Positions 1 through 7,733 of a stretch of 33,066 bases of DNA are shown one piece after another. The DNA comes from an uncultured Prevotella sp. GTDB taxonomy: Bacteria; Bacteroidota; Bacteroidia; Bacteroidales; Bacteroidaceae. The stretch is from contig USSF01000021.1 of the NCBI GenBank assembly GCA_900557405.1, positions 1 to 33,066 of the forward strand, given 5' to 3'. The notes under the pieces were generated by a model. It ran no database searches, had not been told where the DNA came from, and worked only from the letters and a program-made list of their open reading frames with translations. The translations under genes were made by a program, and so were the position numbers. How positions within the stretch are numbered: the first letter of the stretch is position 1; each line of letters opens with the position of its first letter.

Positions 1-48
1 TTGTTGCTCAGGCACTTATAAATAATGTTAAACTATAGTGTTGCGGAA

Positions 49-498
49 TTAAGGGTCATACGCCTTGCGGTGCATGCTTATCACTTCCTCCAGATTTTGC
101 TGCATGAGCTGCCTCCATCCCGCCTCGAATTCGTATGCCAGTCCGATGATGTTGTTGTATCTCGGCGTGGCGGGTTGCTTTTCGGCAAATGCCTTCACCC
201 TGTTCACATAGAACATCAGCGAGTCGGCGTTGTTTTTCTTGAAGAAGAACTTGCCGAGCCTGACGGCGTATTCACACCATTCCGTGCTGTCCTTTGCCGC
301 GTCCATGCTCTTCCGTATGTCTGTGTATACGGTCGGGGCCATAAGCCTCAGTGAGTCGTCCAGGGCGTTGAGCCGGTCGATATGCTGGCTGTCGGCGATG
401 TCCTCGCCATTGTCGGCATACTGCTTCCCCCTTCCGCATGATATGATGCAGAATACGCAGAGTACGACAGCAAGCACCGGAAATGTCAGATTAGTCAT
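49..498 (-). CDS. Short lipoprotein, probably a truncated TPR-type sensor/regulator
   Basis: The 149-residue protein starts with a hydrophobic signal and an I-I-S-C lipobox at Cys21, so it should be exported and lipidated. The remainder is charged and helical, with spaced aromatic and leucine positions (for example WRQLMQQNLEEVISMHRKAY at the C-terminus) that resemble the first TPR repeats of Bacteroidota lipoprotein sensor proteins, which normally run several hundred residues. Here the frame stops right after what would be the first repeat, and the other two minus-strand frames between the stop and the window edge also hit stops within a few codons. I therefore infer a truncated remnant rather than a complete gene. 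A good -7 promoter box lies upstream. Family assignment is from pattern recognition only; it could be an independent small lipoprotein. Confidence 0.5.
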   Translation of the reverse strand: MTNLTFPVLAVVLCVFCIISCGRGKQYADNGEDIADSQHIDRLNALDDSLRLMAPTVYTDIRKSMDAAKDSTEWCEYAVRLGKFFFKKNNADSLMFYVNRVKAFAEKQPATPRYNNIIGLAYEFEAGWRQLMQQNLEEVISMHRKAYDP

Positions 499-578
499 TC
501 GCCGGTCTATATGCCTGTTGTCGTTGTTCTTATATGTATCGACTCGTTTGATGTTTTTGTTTTTTCGTTATGATAATG

Positions 579-610
579 CAAATGTATAAAAAAATGTTCT
601 TTTCCCGAAA
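579..610 (-). promoter_or_regulatory. Bacteroidota promoter for the truncated lipoprotein gene
   Basis: On the minus strand a perfect TAnnTTTG -7 box (TACATTTG, 586-579) lies about 80 nt upstream of the start codon at 498. At the right distance (20 nt) there is only TTTC, not TTTG, so the -33 element is weak. Confidence 0.45.
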
Positions 611-851
611 AAATGTCTTGTCTTTTTGTATTACGTTCCTGTTTAATTACCCTTTTGCTCCTTGCATGGCTCTCTTTCACATTATTTTTTTACGTTTGAA
701 CCCTAATTTCGACATGATAAACCGCCATACCGACGTTTGAGCCGAATCCAGCCATACCGCTGTTGCACAGGTTGATTATTTTGTATAATTTTGTAACGGA
801 TAAAAATCGTCAGTATGGCTTTGTCGGGAGATAGCAGGCTGTTCATGGCGT

Positions 852-920
852 ACCAATACAATATGATTAATCGAACCAATACAATAGATTGATTTGAACC
901 AATACAAGACTTCTATATAC
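852..920. repeat. 3 x 23-bp tandem repeat
   Basis: The 10-mer ACCAATACAA occurs at 852, 875 and 898, exactly 23 bp apart. The first two units also share most of the following bases (ATATGATTAATCGA versus TAGATTGATTTGA), while the third diverges after the core. There are no unique spacers, so it is not a CRISPR. Function unknown. Confidence 0.75.
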
Positions 921-942
921 AGTCATCAGCGTGATGATAACC

Positions 943-985
943 AATGGGATATTCTGCCGTATGCAAGCAGGATATCCCATTCTTT
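943..985 (+). terminator. Orphan hairpin with T-rich tail
   Basis: AATGGGATAT (943-952) pairs perfectly with ATATCCCATT (972-981). One mismatch and a further 4-bp stem (CTGC/GCAG) lie inside. On the plus strand CTTTTAG follows, giving the shape of a Rho-independent terminator. No plus-strand gene lies upstream of it, so it may end a non-coding transcript crossing the repeat at 852-920. Confidence 0.5.
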
Positions 986-1148
986 TAGGTGCCAGGTTGC
1001 CGCAAACGCTTGACAGATGTGTGCGTCGCACCGTCAGTTCCGCTTTTATAATATAATGTCGTCTCTCCTCTTATATATATAATAAGGTGGCGAAAATCTT
1101 GTTTTTCCCTCATTGAGGGAACTTTTGTGTACATTATATTCGAAGAGT

Positions 1149-1179
1149 TTTGCAATTATGAATAAAATGACTAAATTTG
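1149..1179 (+). promoter_or_regulatory. Strong Bacteroidota promoter for the nucleotidyltransferase-guaA unit
   Basis: TTTG (1149-1152), a 19-nt spacer and TAAATTTG (1172-1179) match the Bacteroides sigma-ABfr consensus in both elements. Transcription would start about 1185, which excludes the ATG at 1181 and supports the ATG at 1211 as the start of the following gene. Confidence 0.75.
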
Positions 1180-1210
1180 CATGCTCATTCATAATATCAT
1201 TATAAAAAGT

Positions 1211-1975
1211 ATGATACAGGCTATGATTTTTGCGGCGGGGTTAGGCACCCGACTCAAACCCATCACTGACCACATGCCCAAAGCAATGGTAAGTGTAGGA
1301 GGAGAACCGCTCATAAAGCACGTCATTGACAGACTCAAGGCGGCCGGAGCGGAACGCATCATAGTGAATGTGCACCATTTTGCCTCGCAGATAACCGGAT
1401 ACTTGAAGAAAAACAACAATTTCGACATCGACATAAGAATCTCCGACGAAACGGAGAAGCTGCTCGACACTGGCGGAGGGATAAAGAAAGCGGCACATCT
1501 CTTTGATGATGCATCGCCCATCCTAATCCATAATGTTGACATTCTGAGCAACGTGGACCTGAAAAGATTCTACGAGGCGGAGCCGATGGCTATAGCTGAA
1601 GGCGACGACAAGGCAGGTCTGACAGACGCCCTGCTGCTCGTGAGCGAGAGGAAGACAAAGCGCTATCTGCTCTTCAGCGAAGGGATGCGCCTCGTGGGAT
1701 GGACTAACGTGGAAACGGGCGAAGTGCGCAGTCCTTATCCCGGCCTCAATCCGAAAGACTGCCGCATGTATGCCTTTGCCGGCATACACGTGATATCGCC
1801 GAGGCTCTTCAGGATGATGGACGAGGAATTCCCCGACAAGTTCGGAATAATCGACTTCTATCTGAAGGCGTGTGCCACTCACAGCATAAAGGGCTACGTG
1901 AAGGAAGACCTGAAGCTGCTCGACGTGGGGAAGCTTGACTCGCTGAAGGAGGCGGAGGAGTTTCTGCAAGGGTAG
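1211..1975 (+). CDS. Sugar-1-phosphate nucleotidyltransferase, MurU-like
   Basis: The 254-residue protein is a compact NTP_transferase-fold enzyme that joins a nucleoside triphosphate to a sugar-1-phosphate. The nucleotide-binding signature AAGLGTRLKPIT is at residues 8-19, followed by PKAMV. A GGGI glycine cluster after DTGG and a metal-binding-type Asp in HNVDILS (about residue 109) fit the family. The size and lack of a C-terminal beta-helix match N-acetylmuramate-1-phosphate uridylyltransferase (MurU) and related short GDP-mannose pyrophosphorylase-like enzymes rather than GlmU. The kinase AmgK, which often accompanies MurU in peptidoglycan recycling, is not visible in the neighbourhood. 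An ATG at 1181 in the same frame is rejected because it precedes the predicted transcription start. Specific sugar substrate is inference; family is secure. Confidence 0.85.
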   Translation: MIQAMIFAAGLGTRLKPITDHMPKAMVSVGGEPLIKHVIDRLKAAGAERIIVNVHHFASQITGYLKKNNNFDIDIRISDETEKLLDTGGGIKKAAHLFDDASPILIHNVDILSNVDLKRFYEAEPMAIAEGDDKAGLTDALLLVSERKTKRYLLFSEGMRLVGWTNVETGEVRSPYPGLNPKDCRMYAFAGIHVISPRLFRMMDEEFPDKFGIIDFYLKACATHSIKGYVKEDLKLLDVGKLDSLKEAEEFLQG

Positions 1976-2050
1976 GCGCAGGAATGCTGGAAGCCGGCTT
2001 CACGTAACCTTAAAATAAAAACACATAACCATATAATAATAAACAAAACA

Positions 2051-3661
2051 ATGCAACAGAAGATTATTATCTTAGACTTCGGTTCACAGACCACGCAGCT
2101 CATCGGACGCCGTGTGCGTGAATTGGAGACCTTCTGCGAAGTGTTGCCCTACAACAAGTTCCCGAAGGACGACGACAGCGTTATCGGAGTAATCCTGAGC
2201 GGCAGCCCCTATTCGGTTCACGACAAGGAGGCGTTCAAGGTTGACCTGAGTCAGTTCATCGGCAAGGTGCCCGTTCTTGGCATCTGCTACGGAGCGCAGT
2301 TCCTCTCATACTCAAACGGAGGAAAGGTTGAGACTGCCGACTCTCGCGAGTACGGACGCGCCAATCTGGAGCAGTTTGACAAGGAGAATCCGCTCTTCAA
2401 GGGATTCAGCGACAATTCGCAGGTATGGATGAGCCACGGCGACACTATCACTGCCATTCCGGAGGGATACAAATGTATCGCCTCTACAGCCGACGTGAAG
2501 TTCGCCGCATACGCATCCACAAAGCAGCCGGTATGGGCAGTGCAGTTCCATCCGGAGGTGTACCACTCGCTGCAGGGCACACAGCTGTTGAAGAACTTCG
2601 TGGTAGACATCTGCGGAAGCACCCAGAGCTGGAGCCCTGATTCATTCGTGGAGACCACGGTGAAGGAACTGAAGGAACAGATCGGCGACGACAAGGTGAT
2701 TCTCGGACTTTCGGGCGGCGTGGACTCAAGCGTTACTGCCGTATTGCTCAACAAGGCAATCGGCGATAACCTTACGTGTATCTTCGTGGACCACGGTATG
2801 CTGCGCAAGAACGAGTACCATGATGTGATGAAGGACTACGAGGGTCTCGGACTTAACGTTATCGGTGTGGACGCATCGGAGAAATTCTTTGCCGACCTCG
2901 CCGGAGTCACTGACCCTGAGCAGAAGCGCAAGATCATCGGCAGGGACTTCGTGGAAGTGTTCAATGCCGAGGCCAAGAAGCAGGTTGGGGCAAAATGGCT
3001 CGCACAGGGCACTATCTATCCTGACCGTATCGAGAGTCTCAACATCACAGGAAAGGTTATCAAGAGCCACCACAACGTGGGCGGACTGCCAAAGGATATG
3101 CATCTGCAGCTCTGCGAACCGCTGAAGTGGCTGTTCAAGGACGAGGTGCGCCGCGTAGGACGCTCGATGGGAATGCCGGAGCATCTCATCACGCGCCATC
3201 CTTTCCCTGGTCCAGGCTTGGCTGTGCGCATACTTGGCGACATCACTCCTGAGAGAGTAAGCATCCTGCAGGATGCAGACGATATATTCGTGAAAGGTTT
3301 GCGCAACTACAAGGTGAAGCTCTCCGGCGAAGAGGCTCGCCGGGTTCTTGCAGCAGGCATTCCTGCCGAGATGAAGGACGGCGAGATTGAGATTCCGCTC
3401 TATTATCAGGCTTGGCAGGCAGGAGCAATACTCCTGACAACAGTGAAGTCGGTTGGCGTCATGGGCGACGAGCGCACATACGAGCACCCCGTTGCTCTGC
3501 GTGCCGTTACCTCCACCGACGGTATGACTGCCGACTGGGCTCATCTTCCTTACGAATTCCTCGCAAAGGTGTCAAATGAGATTATCAACAAGGTTCGCGG
3601 CGTAAACCGCGTATGCTATGATATCTCTTCAAAGCCACCGGCAACGATAGAGTGGGAATAG
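2051..3661 (+). CDS. guaA: GMP synthase (glutamine-hydrolysing)
   Basis: This cytoplasmic enzyme converts XMP to GMP with ATP and glutamine, the last step of guanine nucleotide synthesis. The 536-residue protein has both domains in order. The class I glutamine amidotransferase has GICYGAQ with catalytic Cys79, and the triad partners in QFHPEV (His167, Glu169). The ATP pyrophosphatase has the PP-loop SGGVDSS at 221-227, followed by the C-terminal dimerisation domain with [11 protein letters not shown] and the conserved end KPPATIEWE. It follows the nucleotidyltransferase by 75 bp and is probably co-transcribed from 1149, although a separate promoter in the A-rich gap cannot be excluded. A strong terminator lies downstream. 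Confidence 0.97.
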   Translation: MQQKIIILDFGSQTTQLIGRRVRELETFCEVLPYNKFPKDDDSVIGVILSGSPYSVHDKEAFKVDLSQFIGKVPVLGICYGAQFLSYSNGGKVETADSREYGRANLEQFDKENPLFKGFSDNSQVWMSHGDTITAIPEGYKCIASTADVKFAAYASTKQPVWAVQFHPEVYHSLQGTQLLKNFVVDICGSTQSWSPDSFVETTVKELKEQIGDDKVILGLSGGVDSSVTAVLLNKAIGDNLTCIFVDHGMLRKNEYHDVMKDYEGLGLNVIGVDASEKFFADLAGVTDPEQKRKIIGRDFVEVFNAEAKKQVGAKWLAQGTIYPDRIESLNITGKVIKSHHNVGGLPKDMHLQLCEPLKWLFKDEVRRVGRSMGMPEHLITRHPFPGPGLAVRILGDITPERVSILQDADDIFVKGLRNYKVKLSGEEARRVLAAGIPAEMKDGEIEIPLYYQAWQAGAILLTTVKSVGVMGDERTYEHPVALRAVTSTDGMTADWAHLPYEFLAKVSNEIINKVRGVNRVCYDISSKPPATIEWE

Positions 3662-3721
3662 TCGGAATACCGATAAACAGCCACTCAAATAAAGATGAAT
3701 TAATTTAAACTCAATAAGTTA

Positions 3722-3769
3722 GGGGATTCGTTGACGTAAATCGCTGATTGTCAACAAATCCCCTTTCTT
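3722..3769 (+). terminator. Rho-independent terminator of guaA
   Basis: GGGGATT-C-GTTGAC (3722-3735) pairs with GTCAAC-A-AATCCCC (3750-3763), a 13-bp stem with a single mismatch and a 14-nt loop, followed by TTTCTTG. It lies 60 bp after the guaA stop and marks the left limit of the accessory island. Confidence 0.85.
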
Positions 3770-3827
3770 GTACATTTTATCCAAAACCGTCCCCGATTTC
3801 GTCCCTGCTTATCCCCGATAGCATTGG

Positions 3828-4013
3828 TTATCCGATAGAGTTGAAATCCAATAGCTTGGCAATCTGTTCGGGGGTTGCCTTTACATATTTGTAGAACGTG
3901 CGTTCGTTGGTATGACCTGTCAGCTGCATAATGGTATACATTTCACAAATGCCTTCCAAATGAATTTCTTTTCCGTTGAGGGATGGAGTTATGTCTATAT
4001 CAAATTTGTACAT
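3828..4013 (-). pseudogene. C-terminal stub of a tyrosine recombinase/integrase
   Basis: Only the last third looks like a known protein: IMQLTGHTNERTFYKYVK matches the C-terminal block of Bacteroidota phage/ICE tyrosine recombinases, where the GHT box is followed about ten residues later by the nucleophilic Tyr. The catalytic Arg-Lys-His-Arg core that should precede it is absent. The first 27 or so residues do not resemble an integrase, so the frame appears to be a fusion of unrelated sequence to the stub. It lies 12 bp after the mini-MetK gene on the same strand and may be co-transcribed. Most likely a relic of the element that brought in the upstream operon. A real small protein is possible but unlikely. 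Confidence 0.6.
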
Positions 4014-4025
4014 GTCACTTGCTCA

Positions 4026-4814
4026 TTAGAACAATCCCCACTCGGCAAATTTCTCGAATCCGCCAATTCTCGTGATGTAGTTACGAGCGATTTCCACTAT
4101 TTCACGATAAGGCTTGCCATCTATCTCTGTGTCACCGATGGCACAAAACAACTCCACAGGCTTGCCTGTTCTTTGAGCTTTCAAGAAAGCGTAGATATTG
4201 ACGGAAACATCTGCCTTGGAAAGGTCCTTTCCCATTAGACCGCCACCCGAAACCGATTGCGCCATATCACTGCCCAACTTTCTGTTTGTTGCACCCGAAT
4301 CGACATCTGTTCCGCCACTCCAATCTCCAAGAGGATTGATAACAGCATTTGGATAGAGCTTCTTTAAATCCTCAGTCTTGGCGTTGCTCTGACATATTAT
4401 CAGCTTGCCATTGCCTAATACATACTTGCCATCCGAAGGGTAACTCTCATAGATGTCGTGGGCTATTTTGCTGAGGGTACGCTCCTCCTCTGTGAGTGGA
4501 ACGCCTCGGAAAATACCATTGTCGCCACAGCGGATTTCTCCGTCTTGGTTGCTTGCAAGTATTGGGTCTTGTGATACCATTACGAGAGATACTTTCAAGT
4601 CTCTACGCTTAGTGATACGGCTAACAATATCCTCAGCCTCAGCGTTAGAAATGTTCACACAACTCTCAATAATGAGATTAACAACACCATGTCCGAGCAA
4701 TACCTCTACAGCAATTTTCGGATTCTCTACCTTTGAGTACGCAAGGTCAACCAATGCCCCTGCAATTCTGTCTGCCACCTTATCGGGATGGCAAGGATTT
4801 ACTTTTTCAATCAT
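4026..4814 (-). CDS. Miniature S-adenosylmethionine synthetase homologue
   Basis: The 262-residue protein is clearly homologous to MetK but much shorter than the usual 380-400 residues. It keeps the N-terminal HPDK (9-12), which in MetK binds ATP and Mg2+. It also keeps a GDNGIFRG block (97-104) corresponding to MetK's GDQG flap, a D-x-G-x-T-x-R-K block (172-179), and GGGLMGKDLSKADVS (190-204) corresponding to the phosphate-binding GGGAFSGKD loop. What is lost is spread over linkers and the middle of the family fold. It may still make AdoMet, or bind or convert a related nucleotide. It is third in an operon behind the zinc-ribbon gene (6-bp gap). Base composition is visibly more AT-rich than guaA. 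It cannot be the housekeeping MetK by length. Biochemical role is inference. Confidence 0.85.
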   Translation of the reverse strand: MIEKVNPCHPDKVADRIAGALVDLAYSKVENPKIAVEVLLGHGVVNLIIESCVNISNAEAEDIVSRITKRRDLKVSLVMVSQDPILASNQDGEIRCGDNGIFRGVPLTEEERTLSKIAHDIYESYPSDGKYVLGNGKLIICQSNAKTEDLKKLYPNAVINPLGDWSGGTDVDSGATNRKLGSDMAQSVSGGGLMGKDLSKADVSVNIYAFLKAQRTGKPVELFCAIGDTEIDGKPYREIVEIARNYITRIGGFEKFAEWGLF

Positions 4815-4820
4815 AATTTA

Positions 4821-5675
4821 TTACTTTAAATTAATTGTTTTTATATTGTCTAAAAGTTCTGTCAACGTAATAGCTTCGTCACCTTCTGCCTCCTTGAATA
4901 ATTCTTGTTGCGTAAGGGCAAGAGTACGCGCACGGCTAAGGAAACTTCCAACTTGGGCGTTCCCGTTTTTATGGCAATGTATGCACTTGTAGGATATTGA
5001 TGTTGTGCCACTCAACGGACTACCTGCAAAACTATATATGAAAGCCTTGTGCCCACATTCGCATTGATATGTAAGCCACTCGTTTTCATTCGCCCAAAGT
5101 CTTAACATCGTGCCAATACAGATAGGTTGACATACCATATATACTTTCAATGGTATTGTAGCCATTGCCCATTCCTTATGAGCAAGAATTTCATTTCGAT
5201 GCTCATAAAGCAATTCGATGTTGTCTATATATGGACTCCATATCCTTTTTTCAGCCAAATTATGCTCTCTTTGTTTGACTAATGATGTAATTGTATCATG
5301 CACGTTTTTGAGCGTAAGATGTTCGTATTCACCTGCCGCCTTGCTGTATCGGCTACAGTGTTGCTTTAAGCGACTTAGCCTGTCGGAATTGTCTTTTTGA
5401 AAAAGAACATCTTTGATTACCTCCGATATGGTAGCCACTTGTGTAATACTTTCCAACCATTCCAATAAACCACCTAAAGTGTATATGAAATCTCTGTCTT
5501 GATATACAGGTATCAAAAACATACGGCTGTTATCGAAAATGAACTCTCTATGTTCGTAAAAGAAATCAGCATGTTCGCAAAAATACCTTATAGTATTCTT
5601 GTTACTGTGCTTTTGGTCGCCATAGAGCTTTAACTCCTTGCCACTCTTTATTTTGATTGTATTGCTAATTTTCAT
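4821..5675 (-). CDS. Zinc-ribbon protein of unknown function
   Basis: I do not recognise this 284-residue protein as a named family. The N-terminal 170 residues are charged and helical. Residues 205-235 hold a putative zinc ribbon: Cys205, Cys207 and His209, then about 20 residues, then Cys231, Cys234 and His235. A short helical tail follows. There is no signal peptide or membrane segment, so it should be cytoplasmic. Its start ATG overlaps the stop of the NADAR gene as ATGA (5675-5672), which implies translational coupling, and the mini-MetK gene starts 6 bp after its stop. The ribbon suggests nucleic-acid or protein binding, possibly as the target-recognition or scaffold subunit of the three-gene system; this is inference. 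Confidence 0.75.
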   Translation of the reverse strand: MKISNTIKIKSGKELKLYGDQKHSNKNTIRYFCEHADFFYEHREFIFDNSRMFLIPVYQDRDFIYTLGGLLEWLESITQVATISEVIKDVLFQKDNSDRLSRLKQHCSRYSKAAGEYEHLTLKNVHDTITSLVKQREHNLAEKRIWSPYIDNIELLYEHRNEILAHKEWAMATIPLKVYMVCQPICIGTMLRLWANENEWLTYQCECGHKAFIYSFAGSPLSGTTSISYKCIHCHKNGNAQVGSFLSRARTLALTQQELFKEAEGDEAITLTELLDNIKTINLK

Positions 5676-6478
5676 GCCACTATATGTAAGTTAGACATTG
5701 GTGTGTTATTGGTTGGGAACGTGAGGCGTTTGCCCATGATGTGAATGTCTTTTGACTCCAAAAGAGCGTAGTCTATTGGTGGTTCTACGCCTTGTATAAG
5801 ACAATCACGGCAAATCATGAGAATCTTGCCTAAGTTGTTTTGACCGACAAACGTTCCAATGCCATTGACTTTGCAAGTCTCACTATTAACTATACGCTTC
5901 AATGCAGCCTTGCTAATCTTTGGATTGCTCTCTTTTGCCTGTCGGACGGTTTCCTTTTTTACCTCAGCTCTTTTTGCTGATAACGCTTGGTTGGTGCATC
6001 CCCAAATTTCCTTAGTGTCGCTATGTTGTTTGGTTGTGTCCTCTATAATGATAACGTTATGTGGTAGCAGCAAGAGCATATTAGCAAAATCCGCATTGTC
6101 TTTGCACTTCATCCATACAACAAATAGCATCCACTGTATGCGGAATGTAGAGAAATCACTACGAATGAATCTCTTGTATTTGTTCTTGACAAAGCGTTTG
6201 GCAGCAAAGCCACTTGTCTGACGCTGCATTTCCTTTTGTACAGACAGATGCTTGTCAGAAGCATCTGAAAACTCGCCACACAAATAAAGCGTCTCACTAT
6301 CATGCCAAGTCGCACCTCCGAATGAAAACGGATAGCCACCTGCCATGTTAGAAAGACGCACGTTAATGCCATTCACCATGTCCGAAGCCTTGGAGAATGA
6401 CAAACAATTAAAGTGTGAAGCGTTGATGTGCTCCACACGACCTAAGATAATTTCAAAAGTTTCTGTTTCTTGTGACAT
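5672..6478 (-). CDS. NADAR-domain protein (YbiA-like fold)
   Basis: The 268-residue protein matches the NADAR fold, whose members act as N-glycosidases on riboflavin intermediates (YbiA/RibX) or, in some cases, remove ADP-ribose from guanine. Visible motifs are LSN (42-44), the W-x-x-SE block (58-62) containing the conserved Glu, a central amphipathic helix pair (94-140), II-I-E-D...IWG (143-160) and G-Q-N-N-LGKILM (212-221). Between the last two sits a Lys-rich helical insertion at about 161-205, absent from the short YbiA type. It is the first gene of the operon, coupled by ATGA to the zinc-ribbon gene, with a promoter-like box about 150 nt upstream. NAD- or ADP-ribose-related activity is inferred from the fold; the actual substrate is unknown. 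Confidence 0.8.
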   Translation of the reverse strand: MSQETETFEIILGRVEHINASHFNCLSFSKASDMVNGINVRLSNMAGGYPFSFGGATWHDSETLYLCGEFSDASDKHLSVQKEMQRQTSGFAAKRFVKNKYKRFIRSDFSTFRIQWMLFVVWMKCKDNADFANMLLLLPHNVIIIEDTTKQHSDTKEIWGCTNQALSAKRAEVKKETVRQAKESNPKISKAALKRIVNSETCKVNGIGTFVGQNNLGKILMICRDCLIQGVEPPIDYALLESKDIHIMGKRLTFPTNNTPMSNLHIVA

Positions 6479-6630
6479 AACTTTTTAATTTAATGATTAT
6501 TACTAAATCCTTAAACTCGTATCATTTTTACCACCGTGGCTATGTCTGCTCGGTTGGTTCAGCACTTAAGCTGTCTCTTGATACTTATTCAAAAAGTAAA
6601 AGAACTACTCCCCATTTTGGAAAGTGAGTG

Positions 6631-6663
6631 CAAAGGTATTGACTTATTTTGAGAAAAACGAAA
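6631..6663 (-). promoter_or_regulatory. Candidate promoter of the NADAR operon
   Basis: On the minus strand TACCTTTG (6638-6631) is a perfect TAnnTTTG box. At 20-nt spacing there is TTTC (6663-6660) instead of TTTG. It would give a leader of roughly 145 nt before the NADAR start. Confidence 0.5.
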
Positions 6664-6941
6664 ATTCTGTGCTAAGAATGGTTAATGAAAGGTTGCTTGG
6701 ATTTTAGCTAAATAGTATTTTCCTTGCCGAATGATTGAACATTGTTATATGGAAAGAGGTTGCCAGAAGCAGCCTCCATTATGACCTATATTGTGTTATA
6801 GTAAATTTTATGGCTGTATGCTGAAACGTCAAAGGGGTCTGGAGATTTTGAATTTCGTTAATACCAAATGATGATTGCATTTATAACAAATCATATTCTG
6901 TCTTTATAAAATGACCTGATTTTAGCTTTATTGTATGGTGG

Positions 6942-6995
6942 AAAAAGCGTGAAAAGGGGTGTCAATGAGTAAAATTTGTTTTGTTGACGCTTTTT
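6942..6995. terminator. Hairpin with A- and T-rich ends, possible bidirectional terminator
   Basis: AAAAAGCGT (6942-6950) pairs with ACGCTTTTT (6987-6995), with an internal TCAA/TTGA pairing across the loop. The long loop weakens it as an intrinsic terminator. No gene is seen that it would serve. Confidence 0.35.
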
Positions 6996-7053
6996 GATGG
7001 CTTGAAAGGGCGAAAATGATAAAAAATGGCTGTTTTTTGTAAAAAATATCCTA

Positions 7054-7083
7054 CTGGTTTGGGGGCTTCCTGTATTAACTTTG
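7054..7083 (+). promoter_or_regulatory. Promoter-like element without a downstream gene
   Basis: TAACTTTG (7076-7083) is a perfect -7 box, with CTGG at 18 nt upstream as a poor -33 match. The sequence after it (GCAACAG, then an AGAG-ATG-CTCT mini-hairpin, then TTTGAAACAG) resembles an untranslated leader, but no credible protein follows. It could drive a small RNA or be a relic. Confidence 0.3.
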
Positions 7084-7733
7084 CAACAGAGAAATGAGAG
7101 ATGCTCTTTGAAACAGTTTAAGGTGATGATGTCATATTACAGTTCTATGATGCTGACACAGATAACATATAACTGGGATATATCGTGTAACTGGGATAAA
7201 CTGATGCAGATAACATGTAAATGTGGTATGCAGTCTCAGAAAACATATATTAAGATGTACTGACACATGACTTCTATATATAAAGAATAGAAACGTAAAA
7301 ACAATGACATCAGCAAATAGTGTCCGCGGCCGCCGAATATAATTAGCCGGTGTAGAGCCACAAATGCATCGGACGGCGGTCGCATTTTCCGAGAAAAGGT
7401 TTTATTGCTAATATATATGTGATTGATGTTTTTGAGACATTGATGTTTGGATGAAGGTATAGAGATTGGATTTAAGTCGGGAATTTTAGAATTAGAGAGT
7501 TCCACCGCTTGCTCTTCGTTTTCTATTCATAAGTGAATGGAACTTCTCTAATTCTTTGATTCCTGACGTTTCTTCTGACCTCGTCATCGTGTCTCCCATA
7601 ATTCCCGTCAGATATTCGTTGTTGCATTCTGCTCGTTGTAGTTTTCTGCAATGATAGGAATATCCCATAGCCTCTGACGGCGGATTCTCTCCATTCAAGT
7701 AGCGATATAATAAAAATAATTTTTTTTCTTTTC

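Larger units (their letters stand above)
590..1180. other. Gene-free AT-rich intergenic region
   Basis: This stretch separates the divergent lipoprotein remnant and the nucleotidyltransferase gene. No frame gives a plausible protein. It holds a 3 x 23-bp tandem repeat (852-920), an orphan hairpin with a T-rich tail (943-985) and the nucleotidyltransferase promoter (1149-1179). I see nothing else I can name. Confidence 0.7.

Noticed and set aside
1181..1210. Ten extra N-terminal residues of the nucleotidyltransferase
   Set aside because: They precede the predicted transcription start and the conserved nucleotide-binding N-terminus.
7081..7505. Short frames on both strands (60 and 89 codons)
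   Set aside because: Low-complexity or mutually overlapping, without initiation context or family match.
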